Notes: generated by a model from the letters alone, not told the origin. 64,000 nucleotides of DNA from DATKQY01 sp035532475 (GCA_035532475.1 DATKQY010000082.1:1-64000); one strand, 5' to 3'. Positions 1 to 8,715 are shown, counted from the first letter of the stretch. A program made the numbers and translations.

Positions 1-133
1 CCGTCTGCCGTCTGCCGTCTGCCGTCTGCCGTCTGCCGTCTGCCGTCTGCCGTCTGCCGTCTGCCGTCTGCCGTCTGCCGTCTGCCGTCTGCCGTCTGCC
101 GTCTGCCGTCTGCCGTCTGCCGTCTGCCGTCTG
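1..133. repeat. Perfect (CCGTCTG)19 tandem array
   Basis: Nineteen uninterrupted copies of the 7-bp unit CCGTCTG run from the first base of the window. The array breaks into unique sequence at about 137. A 7-bp unit would shift frame in any coding sequence, and no gene covers it. It starts at the window edge, so the true length is unknown and the array may mark a contig end or a variable-number tandem repeat. Nothing recognisable lies between the array and the first gene at 264. Confidence 0.97.
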
Positions 134-263
134 CCGCCGACCACCACCATTCGGGCCCGACGGTCAGCGGCCACGGTGACGGCCGCGACCGCGGTGACGG
201 TCAGAAAAGTCAGAACAACTGTGATGACAGTCGAAGGGGCGACGACCGTCGAATGAAGCGGGG

Positions 264-581
264 CTAGGACCGCCGGCCGGGGCGGCTCGTGTCGGCCTCG
301 AAGGTGACGGCACTCCGAGGTACCTGACACTTGGTGCAGAAGCGTTCCTGGCCCACCGTGGGGCCCCAGAAGTGGTGACACTGATCGGTCCGCTTCCATG
401 CTGTGACGAAGATGCCACTGCCGGGGTCCGGGGCCGCCTCGTCGGTCAGGTCGGCCATGGCCGCCACCGCCCGACTGAGCTTCAGCTCGGACACCTCCTC
501 CAGGTCCATCTTCTTCAAGCGTTTCGTCTGGGCCTCGATGAAGGCCAGAGGTGCTGTCGCATCCCCACTGCTCTCAGCCAC
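264..581 (-). CDS. Small zinc-ribbon-like hypothetical protein
   Basis: A 105-residue protein that I cannot assign to a named family. I chose the GTG at 581 because AAAGGA lies about six bases upstream; a longer reading frame to 653 lacks such support. The N-terminal half is a charged helix with an LKKMDLEEVSELKLSRAVAAM-like run. The C-terminal half carries CHHFWG followed by CTKC, four Cys/His positions that could bind one metal ion. Its function is unknown. It is transcribed away from the Ppx/GppA gene, and no terminator is visible between its stop and the tandem array. Confidence 0.55.
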   Translation of the reverse strand: MAESSGDATAPLAFIEAQTKRLKKMDLEEVSELKLSRAVAAMADLTDEAAPDPGSGIFVTAWKRTDQCHHFWGPTVGQERFCTKCQVPRSAVTFEADTSRPGRRS

Positions 582-754
582 GACATTTCCTTTCGCCGAT
601 CCCGGTCGACAGGGCGTCGAAATCGTGGGTCTAGGTTTCCACGATGACACCACCGGAGCGAATCACCGTCACCGACGAGGCAACGGCCACTCCGACGACT
701 GTGCGAACCGATGGACCCGGGCGCGAAGAATTCCGATGTGAGCAGTGATGCGGC

Positions 755-760
755 TACGGT
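755..760 (+). promoter_or_regulatory. -10-like TACGGT giving a leaderless start
   Basis: TACGGT ends six bases before the GTG start of the Ppx/GppA gene, and no Shine-Dalgarno sequence fits in between. The same spacing recurs before other genes in this window, which suggests transcription starts at or next to the start codon. The -35 region is weak. Confidence 0.45.
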
Positions 761-766
761 CGGACC

Positions 767-1714
767 GTGCCGGTGCGGGCTGCTGTCTGGGATCTCGGGA
801 GCAGTTCATTTCAGGTCCTGGTATGTGACGCTGGGCCCTGTGGCACCTTGGAACCGGTGCTGCGCCGCCGGGCGTTACTGAACCTCGGCTTCGCCGTCGG
901 GGCCAGGGGGTCTATTCCCCCTGACCGTCTGGCGGCATCGGTCGCCGCCGCCAGCCGGCTCCGCCGGGCCTTGGACGACGTTCAACCTGATGTGGTGGTG
1001 GCCCTGGCGACGGCGGCCATCCGCGACGCCAGTAACGGCCCGCAGGTTGTGGCCCGGCTCGAACGAGTGGTGGGGTCGCCGGTGCGTGTTCTCGACGGGG
1101 AGGAGGAGGCCCGACTCTGCTTCTCCGGTCAGCGGGCCGGGGTCTGGATCGGTGACGGGCCGGTTCTCGGTCTCGACCTCGGCGGTGGGAGCTTCGAGAT
1201 CGCCGTGGGGACGAGGAAGGACATCCTTCTGGCTATGAGCGCCCCGGTGGGGGCGACACGTCTGCAGGGCGAACTGGCCACGGGAGACCCCCTGTCGAGG
1301 GGGGACCGTTCGGCCATCGCCGAACGGACGGCGGTGGCGCTTCATCCGTCGGCCACGGCCCTCACCCCTTATCCGGGAGTCACCGCTCGGGCGGTGGTCA
1401 GCGGGGGGACGGCGCGAGCCTTGGCCAGGCTGGCCATGGCCAGAACCCGGGGTCGCACCCCGGGACGTTCGAACGAGGTCAACCAGGTCGAGCTGCCGAC
1501 TCCACAGGTGTCGGAATTGGCAGCCCAGCTTGCCGGGCTCACCCTCCCGGAACGGCTGGCCTTGCCGGGTATGCCCGCCCGGCGGGCCCCGATGCTGCCC
1601 ATCGGGGCGGCCATCTTGGAGACGTTCGCCACGGAGCTGGGCGTCGACCACTTCGTGGTGAGCGAGTGGGGACTTCGGGAGGGTGCTCTCCTCGACGCCA
1701 TCGCCAACCGGTGA
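767..1714 (+). CDS. Ppx/GppA family phosphatase
   Basis: This 315-residue protein belongs to the exopolyphosphatase/guanosine pentaphosphatase family, an ASKHA-fold group that hydrolyses polyphosphate or pppGpp. The phosphate-1 loop is seen near the N-terminus as WDLGSSSFQVLV. A second glycine-rich loop, GLDLGGGSFEIAVG, follows at about residues 135-148. Length matches the short single-module actinobacterial Ppx proteins that lack the C-terminal HD domain. The GTG start is placed by the family N-terminus and the TACGGT hexamer just upstream. Polyphosphatase and pppGpp phosphatase cannot be told apart from sequence alone. Confidence 0.85.
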   Translation: MPVRAAVWDLGSSSFQVLVCDAGPCGTLEPVLRRRALLNLGFAVGARGSIPPDRLAASVAAASRLRRALDDVQPDVVVALATAAIRDASNGPQVVARLERVVGSPVRVLDGEEEARLCFSGQRAGVWIGDGPVLGLDLGGGSFEIAVGTRKDILLAMSAPVGATRLQGELATGDPLSRGDRSAIAERTAVALHPSATALTPYPGVTARAVVSGGTARALARLAMARTRGRTPGRSNEVNQVELPTPQVSELAAQLAGLTLPERLALPGMPARRAPMLPIGAAILETFATELGVDHFVVSEWGLREGALLDAIANR

Positions 1715-1740
1715 ATCAGCTCCGGTTACCGGTGATTCAG
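1707..1740. repeat. Imperfect 13-bp direct repeat with embedded dyad at ppx 3' end
   Basis: ACCGGTGAATCAG (1707-1719) and ACCGGTGATTCAG (1728-1740) differ at one base. Because of that base, TGAATCA and TGATTCA also form a 7-bp inverted repeat around a 14-base loop. It overlaps the Ppx/GppA stop codon. It could act as a weak terminator, but no U-tract follows. Confidence 0.5.
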
Positions 1741-1803
1741 GGGCCCGATCGACCGTCCACACGTCCAAGAAGAACGCGAACCGGTCGGTGCCGGAGAAAG
1801 GAC

Positions 1804-1824
1804 GGCGCGCTTACCAAGCGCGCC
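1804..1824 (-). terminator. Hairpin downstream of the DUF5679 gene
   Basis: GGCGCGCTT and AAGCGCGCC form a perfect 9-bp stem around a 3-base loop, ACC. It lies four bases past the stop codon of the minus-strand DUF5679 gene. It also lies between that gene and the convergent Ppx/GppA gene, so it may serve both. There is no T-tract, as is common for hairpins in very GC-rich actinobacteria. Confidence 0.55.
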
Positions 1825-1827
1825 GGA

Positions 1828-1986
1828 TCACGCCGTCGTCTTCTTTCCCAAGATCCGATTCATTTTGGTACCGCATGTCGGGCATGTGCCTTGTGCCGCA
1901 CGTCTCCCATTGGCCAACTCGACCTCATTGCCATCGAATTGGCGCTTTTCCCGACATTTAACGCAGTAGCCCTCGTACGAAGTCAC
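1828..1986 (-). CDS. DUF5679 zinc-ribbon protein (52 aa)
   Basis: A short gene of 52 codons plus stop. The GTG start at 1986 follows a very strong Shine-Dalgarno sequence, AGGAGG, at seven-base spacing. The protein starts SYEGYCVKCREKR and later has ANGRRAAQGTCPTCGTKM, so it holds two CxxC pairs that form one zinc ribbon. This pattern is the DUF5679 family, small conserved actinobacterial proteins of unknown function. It is monocistronic, with a hairpin just downstream. The family assignment is firm; the role is not known. Confidence 0.85.
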   Translation of the reverse strand: MTSYEGYCVKCREKRQFDGNEVELANGRRAAQGTCPTCGTKMNRILGKKTTA

Positions 1987-2240
1987 GATTGGCCTCCTCA
2001 TCTGCTGCGCCCCGTAGAGGGGTCGGGTCGAAGCTACCGCCGGGGTTGCCCGGGCACGTGGATGCTCGGTGTTCTTTTGGGCTCTCGGAGGCCTGACCTG
2101 CGATCCAGCGTTTTGATCTCCTCGACGTCACCAACGGACCGTGACTGAACAGTCGCGTTGAGCGGTGAGTTCTCGGTTCCAGAACAGCTCCGGATTCCGG
2201 GCCCGCAAACAGGGGAGTGGCAGCCCGGGGAGCGTGGTGA

Positions 2241-3107
2241 ATGATGAGTCCCGTCGGAGAAGGCGGGTCGAAGAGAAGAGGGGACGCCGTGGGTGAAGGG
2301 TCGCAGGAGCCGATCATCGACGTGCTCGACGACGCCTGGCAGGCCATCGGGGAGTTGGGCGGCGGCCTCGAGGAGAGCGAGTGGGAGATGCCGTCGGAGT
2401 GTCCCGGATGGAGCGTCCGTGACGTGCTGTCGCACATGGTGGGAACGGAGCGTTCGCTGCTCGGTGACGCTGCCCCCGACCCCTTGTCGGAGCCCGGGCA
2501 CGTCCACAACGAAGTCGGGGCCCGCAATGAGGGATGGGTGGTAGCCCTTCGGGGAATGAGCGGCCCCGAGGTGTTGACTGCCTTTCGGCAGGCGACCGAG
2601 CGACGGCTGGCCGAACTGCGCTCATGGCCGGTCTCCCGCTTCGACGAAGTGGGTCCAAGCCCGTTGGGGCCGGTGCCATATCGCGAGTTCATGCGCGTCC
2701 GGGTCATGGATTGCTGGGTGCACGAGCAGGACATCCGGGTGGCCACGGCCCGGCCCGGCCATCGTGAGGGGCCGGCGGCCAGCCTGGCCCTCGACCGCCT
2801 GGTTTCGGCCATGCCCTTCGTCGTGGGTCGGCAGGCCAAGGCCCCTGAGGGATCGTCGGTCCGCTTCGAGTTGACCGGGAACAGCCCGAGGCGCGTCGAG
2901 GTCGTCGTCAGCAGTGGCCGGGCGGCGGTGACCGAGGCCCTCGAGAGCGAACCCACCACCGAATTGCGCATGGACCTGGAAGTGTTCTGGCGTCTCGCCT
3001 GCGGCCGGGTGACCGGGGAGGCGGCCCGGGCTGCGGCTCTGGTGGAGATCCGGGGTGACGGAGAATTGGGACAGTCGGTCGTCGACTCGATGGCGTTCAT
3101 GATCTGA
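2241..3107 (+). CDS. DinB/maleylpyruvate isomerase-like (MDMPI) family protein
   Basis: About 270-288 residues. The motif CPGWSVRDVLSHMVGTE near residues 55-70 is typical of the actinobacterial MDMPI_N/DinB-like four-helix fold, whose His residues bind a divalent metal and, in characterised members, use mycothiol as co-substrate. A second candidate metal-binding His is in the later CWVHEQDIR motif. The C-terminal third resembles an SCP2/MDMPI_C-like domain. Start choice is uncertain: ATG at 2241, or GTG at 2290 preceded by AGAGGGGAC, which is better placed as a ribosome site and trims a non-conserved leader. The substrate is unknown; such proteins are usually annotated only as mycothiol-dependent enzymes. 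Confidence 0.7.
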   Translation: MMSPVGEGGSKRRGDAVGEGSQEPIIDVLDDAWQAIGELGGGLEESEWEMPSECPGWSVRDVLSHMVGTERSLLGDAAPDPLSEPGHVHNEVGARNEGWVVALRGMSGPEVLTAFRQATERRLAELRSWPVSRFDEVGPSPLGPVPYREFMRVRVMDCWVHEQDIRVATARPGHREGPAASLALDRLVSAMPFVVGRQAKAPEGSSVRFELTGNSPRRVEVVVSSGRAAVTEALESEPTTELRMDLEVFWRLACGRVTGEAARAAALVEIRGDGELGQSVVDSMAFMI

Positions 3108-3153
3108 CGTCGGGGCTCCGGCCGACGAGGACGGGAAGAGTGACGGGGGCCGG

Positions 3154-3159
3154 TAGACT
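3154..3159 (+). promoter_or_regulatory. -10-like TAGACT upstream of tig
   Basis: TAGACT lies 11 bases before the tig ATG. No Shine-Dalgarno sequence is present in the gap, so a very short or absent leader is likely. It matches the hexamers seen before ndk (TAGCCT), the TIGR03960 gene (TAGACT) and the DAHP synthase gene (TAGGCT). Confidence 0.45.
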
Positions 3160-3170
3160 GTGCCCTTCTT

Positions 3171-4613
3171 ATGCGTGCATCAGCAGCCCCGGTCGAGGGC
3201 AACCGGGTCCGCCTCTCCGTCGAGATAGACGAGTCTGAGGTCGACGCGGCCCTGGCCACGACCGTCCGACGCCTCGCGCGCGATGTACGGATTCCCGGCT
3301 TTCGACCCGGTCGTGTTCCCCGACCGGTCCTTGAAGCACGCATGGGTGGGGCGGAGGCTTTGCGTCAGCAAGCGATCAACGACGCCCTGCCGGATCTCTA
3401 CGCTCAGGCTGTGGTCGACACTGAGGTCGATCCGATCTCGGCTCCCGAGATCGACATCACCTCGGGAGAGGACCACGGACCGGTCACCTTCGACGCCGTC
3501 GTCGAGGTCCGTCCCACGGTTTCCATCGCCGGCTACGCCGGACTGGTGGTGACGGTTCCCGGTGTCGAGGTCACCGACGAGGATATCGATGCTCAGGTGG
3601 ACCGGGTACGTGAGCATTCCGGCGAGCTCGAGGTGGTGGTTCGGCCGGCGCGCGACGGCGACTACGTGACGATCGACCTGCACGGTTCGCGACCTGTGGG
3701 CGACGACCTCGACGTCGAGGACTACATGTACGAAGTGGGATCCGGCTCCGACATCGCCGGTCTCGATGATCAACTCCGCGGGTCGAGCGTGGGGGACATC
3801 CTGCAGTTCAGCGCCGAGATCGCTGGTCCCGACGGGGTCGGGCAGTCCACGTCGTTCCGGGTCCTGATGAAGGCGATCAAAGAGAAGATCCTTCCGGAGC
3901 CGACCGACGCCTGGGCCTCGGAGGCGTCGGAATTCGACACCCTGGCGGCGTTGCGCGACGACCTGGGTACGAAGCTGCGCCAGATCAAGGTGATGCAGGC
4001 GAACATGGCCCTGCGCTCGCGCGCCGTCGAGGCCCTGACCGAGTTGGTCCAGGACGAGCCCCCGGAATCGCTGATCGACGCCGAGGTGCGTGAACGGCTT
4101 CACGATCTGGGTCACAGGCTCGAGCAGAGACATATCTCCCTCGACCAATTCCTGCAGGCGTCGGGTCGGGATCGTGCCGGTCTGCTCGCCGAGTTGCAGG
4201 CCGAGGCGGCCAGCGCCGTACGCGCCGACCTCGCCCTACGGGCCCTGGCCGATGCCGAGGAGCTGGAGGTGAGCGACGAGGAGCTCGACGCCGTGGTGGG
4301 CGAAATGGCTCAGCAGGCGGGCACGACGGGCGCAGATTTGAGGCGCCGACTCGACCGCGCTGGGAGGCTCCCCGCGGTACGCTCGGACCAGAGAAAGGCG
4401 AAAGCCCTCGAGTGGCTGCTTGAGCATGTCGAGCTGGTCGATGAGGAGGGAAAGCCCATTGACCGTGGCGACCTGCGTCGTGATGACGTGATGCAGGAAG
4501 CACTCAACGGACTTGCCGACCGCGGTGACGGGGCAGGTGCCGGAGACCGAGGCGAACAAGGGAGTGAGGACGTGGGAGCCGAAGAGGGAGCCACCGTGGA
4601 GGCCGAAGCATGA
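3171..4613 (+). CDS. tig: Trigger factor
   Basis: This 480-residue ribosome-associated chaperone and peptidyl-prolyl isomerase binds nascent chains at the exit tunnel. The ribosome-docking loop is present as IPGFRPGRVPRPVLEARMG (about residues 41-59). An FKBP-like domain follows at about 150-240, and the helical C-terminal chaperone arms extend to about 425. The last 55 residues are an acidic, Gly/Glu-rich tail not found in the E. coli protein but common in actinobacteria. Its stop overlaps the clpP start by four bases (ATGA). It heads the tig-clpP-clpX group, the usual protein-quality-control order. Confidence 0.95.
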   Translation: MRASAAPVEGNRVRLSVEIDESEVDAALATTVRRLARDVRIPGFRPGRVPRPVLEARMGGAEALRQQAINDALPDLYAQAVVDTEVDPISAPEIDITSGEDHGPVTFDAVVEVRPTVSIAGYAGLVVTVPGVEVTDEDIDAQVDRVREHSGELEVVVRPARDGDYVTIDLHGSRPVGDDLDVEDYMYEVGSGSDIAGLDDQLRGSSVGDILQFSAEIAGPDGVGQSTSFRVLMKAIKEKILPEPTDAWASEASEFDTLAALRDDLGTKLRQIKVMQANMALRSRAVEALTELVQDEPPESLIDAEVRERLHDLGHRLEQRHISLDQFLQASGRDRAGLLAELQAEAASAVRADLALRALADAEELEVSDEELDAVVGEMAQQAGTTGADLRRRLDRAGRLPAVRSDQRKAKALEWLLEHVELVDEEGKPIDRGDLRRDDVMQEALNGLADRGDGAGAGDRGEQGSEDVGAEEGATVEAEA

Positions 4614-5251
4614 ATGTGGTCGGCAACGCCCAGGGTTACCTGGTCCCCACTGTCATCGAGCAGACGAGCCGGGGGGAGCGGGGCTACGACCTCTACTCGC
4701 GGTTGCTCAAGGAACGAATCATCATCCTGGGGACCCCGATCGATGACACGGTGGCCAATCTGATCTGCGCCCAAATGCTCTTCCTCGAGTACGAGGACCC
4801 GGACAAGGACATCTCCCTCTATGTGAATTCACCGGGCGGGGACATCACGGCACTGTTCGCCATCTACGACACGATGAAGTTCGTCAAGCCTGATGTCTCG
4901 ACGTTCTGCTTCGGTCAGGCGGCTTCGGCCGCCGCGGTCCTGCTGGCCGCCGGGGCGCACGGGAAACGGTTCGCCCTGCCCCACGCCCGGATTCTCCTGC
5001 ATCAACCCTGGGGCGGTGCGGCCGGTCAGGCCAGTGACATCGAATTGCAGGCCAAGGAGATCATCCGGATGCGGGACCTCCTCAATTCGATGCTCTCCGG
5101 TGACACGGGCCAGGCGGTCGACAAGATCGCCCGTGACACTGATCGAGACTTCGTGATCACAGCCGAGGAAGCGGTGGGCTACGGCCTCATCGATGAAGTG
5201 ATCACCACCCGCGATGCCATCGCGGCGGCCGAAGTCGTCGGCGTGGCGTAG
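4610..5251 (+). CDS. clpP: ATP-dependent Clp protease proteolytic subunit
   Basis: This 213-residue serine protease subunit forms the tetradecameric chamber served by ClpX. The catalytic triad fits Ser106 (in FGQAASAAAVLL), His131 (in ILLHQPWGG) and Asp180 (in DTDRDFVI). The spacings of 25 and 49 residues match the family. The usual GQAASMGA stretch reads GQAASAAA here, a conservative change. A hydrophobic YVNSPGGDITAL segment forms the oxyanion region. It is translationally coupled to tig and followed 26 bases later by clpX. Only one clpP lies here, whereas many actinobacteria have a clpP1-clpP2 pair. Confidence 0.97.
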   Translation: MNVVGNAQGYLVPTVIEQTSRGERGYDLYSRLLKERIIILGTPIDDTVANLICAQMLFLEYEDPDKDISLYVNSPGGDITALFAIYDTMKFVKPDVSTFCFGQAASAAAVLLAAGAHGKRFALPHARILLHQPWGGAAGQASDIELQAKEIIRMRDLLNSMLSGDTGQAVDKIARDTDRDFVITAEEAVGYGLIDEVITTRDAIAAAEVVGVA

Positions 5252-5277
5252 GGCTCGGTCCGGAGGAAGGGGAGACG

Positions 5278-6552
5278 GTGGCGAAGTTCGGGGATGGTGG
5301 GGACCTTGTGAAATGCAGTTTCTGTGGCAAGTCCCAGAAACAGGTCAAGAAGCTGATCGCGGGACCGGGCGTCTATATCTGTGACGAGTGCATCGATCTC
5401 TGCAACGACATCATCGCCGAGGAACTGGCCGAGACGACCGAGTTGTCGTTCGAGGATCTGCCCAAGCCCCGGGAGATCTTCGAGTTCCTGAACGACTACG
5501 TGATCGGTCAGGAGTACGCCAAGAAGATCTTGTCGGTCGCCGTCTACAACCACTACAAGCGGGTGCAGGCGGGTCCGACCCAGTCGACCGAGGTCGAGCT
5601 GGCCAAGTCGAACATCCTGCTGCTCGGACCGACGGGATGCGGGAAGACCCTGTTGGCGCAGACACTGGCCCGGATGCTGAACGTGCCCTTCGCCATCGCC
5701 GACGCCACGGCATTGACCGAGGCGGGGTACGTGGGTGAGGACGTCGAGAATATTTTGCTGAAGCTCATCCAGGCCGCCGACTACGACGTGAAGCGCGCCG
5801 AGACCGGGATCATCTACATCGACGAGATCGACAAGATCGCCCGGAAGAGCGAGAACCCGTCGATCACCCGTGATGTCTCGGGCGAAGGAGTCCAGCAGGC
5901 GCTGCTCAAGATTCTCGAGGGGACCACCGCCTCGGTACCTCCGCAAGGGGGACGGAAACACCCTCACCAGGAGTTCATCCAGATCGACACCACCAACATC
6001 CTGTTCCTCTGTGGTGGAGCCTTCGCCGGCCTGGACAAGATCATCGAGAGCCGGATCGGCCGCAAGGGGATCGGCTTCCGGGCCGAAGTCCGCCGGACGA
6101 CCGAGCCACGCGACTCCGAGGTGCTCCGGCACGTGCTGCCCGAGGACCTGATCAAGTTCGGGCTGATCCCCGAATTCATCGGCCGGCTGCCCGTGGTCGG
6201 TGCCGTGTCCAGTCTGGACAAGGAGGCGCTGGTCCGCATCCTGGTGGAGCCGAAGAATGCACTTGTCAAGCAGTACAAGCGGGTCTTCGAGCTCGACGGC
6301 GTCGAGCTCGTTCTCGGTGACGACGCGCTGGAAGCGGTGGCCGAGCAGGCCCTACTCAGGGGAACGGGAGCCCGGGGCCTGCGGGCCATCCTGGAAGAGG
6401 TGCTCCTCGAGGTGATGTACGACCTGCCCAGTCGGACCGATATCGGTCGTTGTGTGATCGACCGCGCCGTTGTGCTCGACCGTGTGTCGCCCACCTTGAT
6501 ACCTCAGGGCGGGACGGCCAAGACGGTGCGGACGCGCCGGGCTGCTTCCTGA
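5278..6552 (+). CDS. clpX: ATP-dependent Clp protease ATP-binding subunit ClpX
   Basis: This 424-residue AAA+ unfoldase feeds tagged substrates to ClpP. The N-terminal zinc-binding domain has Cys13, Cys16, Cys35 and Cys38. Walker A is GPTGCGKT at 117-124, and Walker B ends with Asp182-Glu183 in IIYIDEIDK. The ClpP-contacting IGF loop corresponds to RKGIGFRAE. A GTG start is used, preceded by GGAGGAAGGGGAGA. Length is normal. The folC start follows 17 bases after the stop. Confidence 0.97.
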   Translation: MAKFGDGGDLVKCSFCGKSQKQVKKLIAGPGVYICDECIDLCNDIIAEELAETTELSFEDLPKPREIFEFLNDYVIGQEYAKKILSVAVYNHYKRVQAGPTQSTEVELAKSNILLLGPTGCGKTLLAQTLARMLNVPFAIADATALTEAGYVGEDVENILLKLIQAADYDVKRAETGIIYIDEIDKIARKSENPSITRDVSGEGVQQALLKILEGTTASVPPQGGRKHPHQEFIQIDTTNILFLCGGAFAGLDKIIESRIGRKGIGFRAEVRRTTEPRDSEVLRHVLPEDLIKFGLIPEFIGRLPVVGAVSSLDKEALVRILVEPKNALVKQYKRVFELDGVELVLGDDALEAVAEQALLRGTGARGLRAILEEVLLEVMYDLPSRTDIGRCVIDRAVVLDRVSPTLIPQGGTAKTVRTRRAAS

Positions 6553-6569
6553 CCCAGAGGTTCGGGCCG

Positions 6570-7979
6570 GTGGACATCGGCTCCGAGGACGTCGGTACGT
6601 CGGTACGTCGCGACGAGGCCGTGGCTTGGCTCGACGAGCACACAAACTACGAGCTGGCCATGCCGACACGGCTGCTCGCACCCACCCTCGACCGGATCAG
6701 CGAACTGTGCCGGCTGCTCGGTGATCCGGAACGAGCCTGCCCGGTCGTGCACGTCACGGGCACCAACGGCAAGGGGTCGACCGCCCGGATCCTGACCGAG
6801 TTGTTCATGGCCAACGGCTTGACCGTGGGGACGTATACGAGCCCGAATCTGGAAACGGTGAACGAACGGCTGACCCGTGACGGTCGACCGATCGATGACG
6901 AAGAGCTGGCCGAGGTGCTCGAGTCGCTGGCGCTGATCGAATCGATGATGACGCAACGGCCGACCCGGTTCGAACTGCTGACGGCGGCCGCCTTCCGCTG
7001 GTTCGCCGACTGCGCCGTGGACGTGGCCGTGGTCGAGGTAGGGATGGGCGGCACCTGGGACGCCACCAATGTGGTGGTTCCCGAGGTGGCCGTGGTCACG
7101 AACGTCAGCTACGACCACGTCGAGGTGCTCGGACCCACCTTGCGCGACATCGCGGGCGAGAAGGCCGGGATCATCAAAGCCGGCTGCCGGGTCCTGGTGG
7201 GGGAGTCCGATCCCGAGCTCCGGGCCGTCTTCGCCGAAAGGGCAGCGGCGGTGGGCGCGGCGGGAATCTGGCTGCGGGGCGAGGACTTCGGCTGCGATGC
7301 CAGCCGGGTCGCCGTGGGCGGTCGGCTGCTCGACCTGCGGACTCCGGGAGCGGTCTACCCCGAGGTGTATCTGGCCCTGCACGGAGCCCATCAGGCGGAC
7401 AACGCGGCGATCGCCCTGGCCGGGGCCGAGGCGTTCTTCGGACAACCCCTGGCCCCGGAGGTGGTGGAACATGCCTGCGCCTCGGTGCGCAATCCGGGCC
7501 GGATGGAAGTGGTGGGACGTGCTCCGCTCGTGATCCTCGACGGAGCCCACAATGTCGCCGGCGTCCGCGCCCTGGCCCAGACTCTGAAGGAGGAACTTCC
7601 TACCGAAGGCGAGACGGTGGCTGTGGTGGGCATGCTGGAGGGCCGCGATCCCTCAGCCATGCTGGATGCGCTGATCCCGGCCGGAATCCGGATGGTCATC
7701 GCCTGCACGGCGCCGTCGCCCCGGGCGATCACCGCGGCCGCCATCGCCGACGCCGGGCGCGCCGTGGGGCTCGAAGCGAAAGTGGCGGACTCGATGGTCG
7801 ACGCCCTGGCCTTGGCCCGTCAGCGTTTGTCGGCCGACGGTCGTCTGGTCGTCACCGGCACTCTCTATGTGGTGGCCGAGGCCAGACCGCTGCTGCTGCC
7901 GTCGAGCAGCCAACGGGAGGTCTCGGATTCGTTGAACAGAGCCGGTCCGGGCTTTGGCGGTGAGAACGTGGGCGAGTAA
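6570..7979 (+). CDS. folC: Bifunctional dihydrofolate synthase/folylpolyglutamate synthase
   Basis: About 469 residues from the GTG at 6570; the open frame extends back into clpX, but the upstream part is not conserved. It makes dihydrofolate from dihydropteroate and glutamate and adds further glutamates to folates. The Mur-ligase P-loop is HVTGTNGKGSTARIL near residue 70. The omega-loop is represented by TYTSPNLETVNERL. A C-terminal ligase domain starts with NPGRMEVV and contains LDGAHNVAG. A valS gene, common between clpX and folC elsewhere, is absent. Confidence 0.93.
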   Translation: MDIGSEDVGTSVRRDEAVAWLDEHTNYELAMPTRLLAPTLDRISELCRLLGDPERACPVVHVTGTNGKGSTARILTELFMANGLTVGTYTSPNLETVNERLTRDGRPIDDEELAEVLESLALIESMMTQRPTRFELLTAAAFRWFADCAVDVAVVEVGMGGTWDATNVVVPEVAVVTNVSYDHVEVLGPTLRDIAGEKAGIIKAGCRVLVGESDPELRAVFAERAAAVGAAGIWLRGEDFGCDASRVAVGGRLLDLRTPGAVYPEVYLALHGAHQADNAAIALAGAEAFFGQPLAPEVVEHACASVRNPGRMEVVGRAPLVILDGAHNVAGVRALAQTLKEELPTEGETVAVVGMLEGRDPSAMLDALIPAGIRMVIACTAPSPRAITAAAIADAGRAVGLEAKVADSMVDALALARQRLSADGRLVVTGTLYVVAEARPLLLPSSSQREVSDSLNRAGPGFGGENVGE

Positions 7980-8025
7980 GCGGGCGAGTGACGGGGGCGG
8001 GTCACGCGGGCGGGTGACGGGGGCG
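7980..8025. repeat. 20-bp direct repeat with hairpin after folC
   Basis: A 20-base unit at 7980-7999 recurs at 8006-8025 with one mismatch. GTGAC (7988-7992) and GTCAC (8001-8005) can pair, so the same stretch may fold after the folC stop. It is part of a 197-base gap before ndk that holds no gene. Function unknown; possibly a transcription terminator without a T-tract. Confidence 0.5.
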
Positions 8026-8161
8026 TGATGCCGAACCGGCGGCGATCGAGGGCCGGGTCAGGGCAATGACGTTGCCGAAAGATCGGGTACGGCCGGCCAG
8101 GAGGCTGAGGCGGGACCAGGCAAGGGGGGGACCCGGTTTCGACGGCCGGCGCCGATGCCGG

Positions 8162-8167
8162 TAGCCT
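8162..8167 (+). promoter_or_regulatory. -10-like TAGCCT upstream of ndk
   Basis: TAGCCT ends nine bases before the ndk ATG. A TTCGAC at 8137-8142, 19 bases upstream, could be a loose -35. No ribosome-binding site intervenes, consistent with a leaderless or near-leaderless mRNA. Confidence 0.5.
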
Positions 8168-8176
8168 CTGCCGCCG

Positions 8177-8587
8177 ATGAGACGCACCCTCGTGATCTGT
8201 AAACCCGATGCGGTGGAACGCGGACTGACGGGTGAGATCATCGTCCGGCTCGAGCGCAAGGGCCTCCGACTGGTCGCCGGTTCTCTGCGGACGATCGACG
8301 AGGAGACGGCCGGGCGGCACTATGAGGAGCACAAGGGCAAGGGCTTCTACGGGGAACTGGTGGCGTTCATCACCCGTTCCCCCTCGATGGTTCTCGTGGT
8401 GGAAGGTCCCGACGAGACCTGGAAGATCGTGCGGACGCTGATGGGTTCCACCAACCCGGCCGACGCCCCGCCGGGCACGATCCGCGGCGATCTCGGCACC
8501 ATCCTGAGCGAGAACCTGATCCACGGATCGGATTCGGCCGAGTCGGCGACTCGGGAAATTAGTATCTTCTTTCCCGATATGGTCTGA
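8177..8587 (+). CDS. ndk: Nucleoside diphosphate kinase
   Basis: This 136-residue enzyme moves the gamma-phosphate from ATP to other nucleoside diphosphates through a phosphohistidine. The active-site His116 lies in ENLIHGSDS. The nucleotide-binding signatures KPDAVERGL (9-17) and GTIRGDLG (100-107) are intact. The length is the family standard. It stands alone between folC and mreB, with its own TAGCCT promoter element, and the protein ends in the usual FFPDMV-type tail. Confidence 0.97.
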   Translation: MRRTLVICKPDAVERGLTGEIIVRLERKGLRLVAGSLRTIDEETAGRHYEEHKGKGFYGELVAFITRSPSMVLVVEGPDETWKIVRTLMGSTNPADAPPGTIRGDLGTILSENLIHGSDSAESATREISIFFPDMV

Positions 8588-8686
8588 CGGGCGGGCATCG
8601 GACAGGTGTCGGCAGGGTCGATGGGCGGGGCATCACGCTGTGGTGCCGGGGTCACAAACAGCGAGAAGGCGCAGCAAACCGCGCTC

Positions 8687-8715
8687 TTGTGCCTTGTCCA
8701 CAGGTCCCGTAGCCT
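8687..8715 (+). promoter_or_regulatory. Candidate promoter for the mre operon
   Basis: TTGTGC (8687-8692) and TAGCCT (8710-8715) are separated by exactly 17 bases, matching actinobacterial housekeeping promoters (TTGNNN/TANNNT). About 80 bases of leader would precede the mreB ATG. The 206-base gap between ndk and mreB holds no gene. Confidence 0.5.

Noticed and set aside
1..133. CRISPR-like array
   Set aside because: The units are 7 bp with no spacers, so this is a simple tandem repeat.
372..741. Overlapping plus-strand frames opposite the first small gene
   Set aside because: No ribosome site or motif; the minus-strand frame has an SD sequence and a CxxC/CHH pattern.
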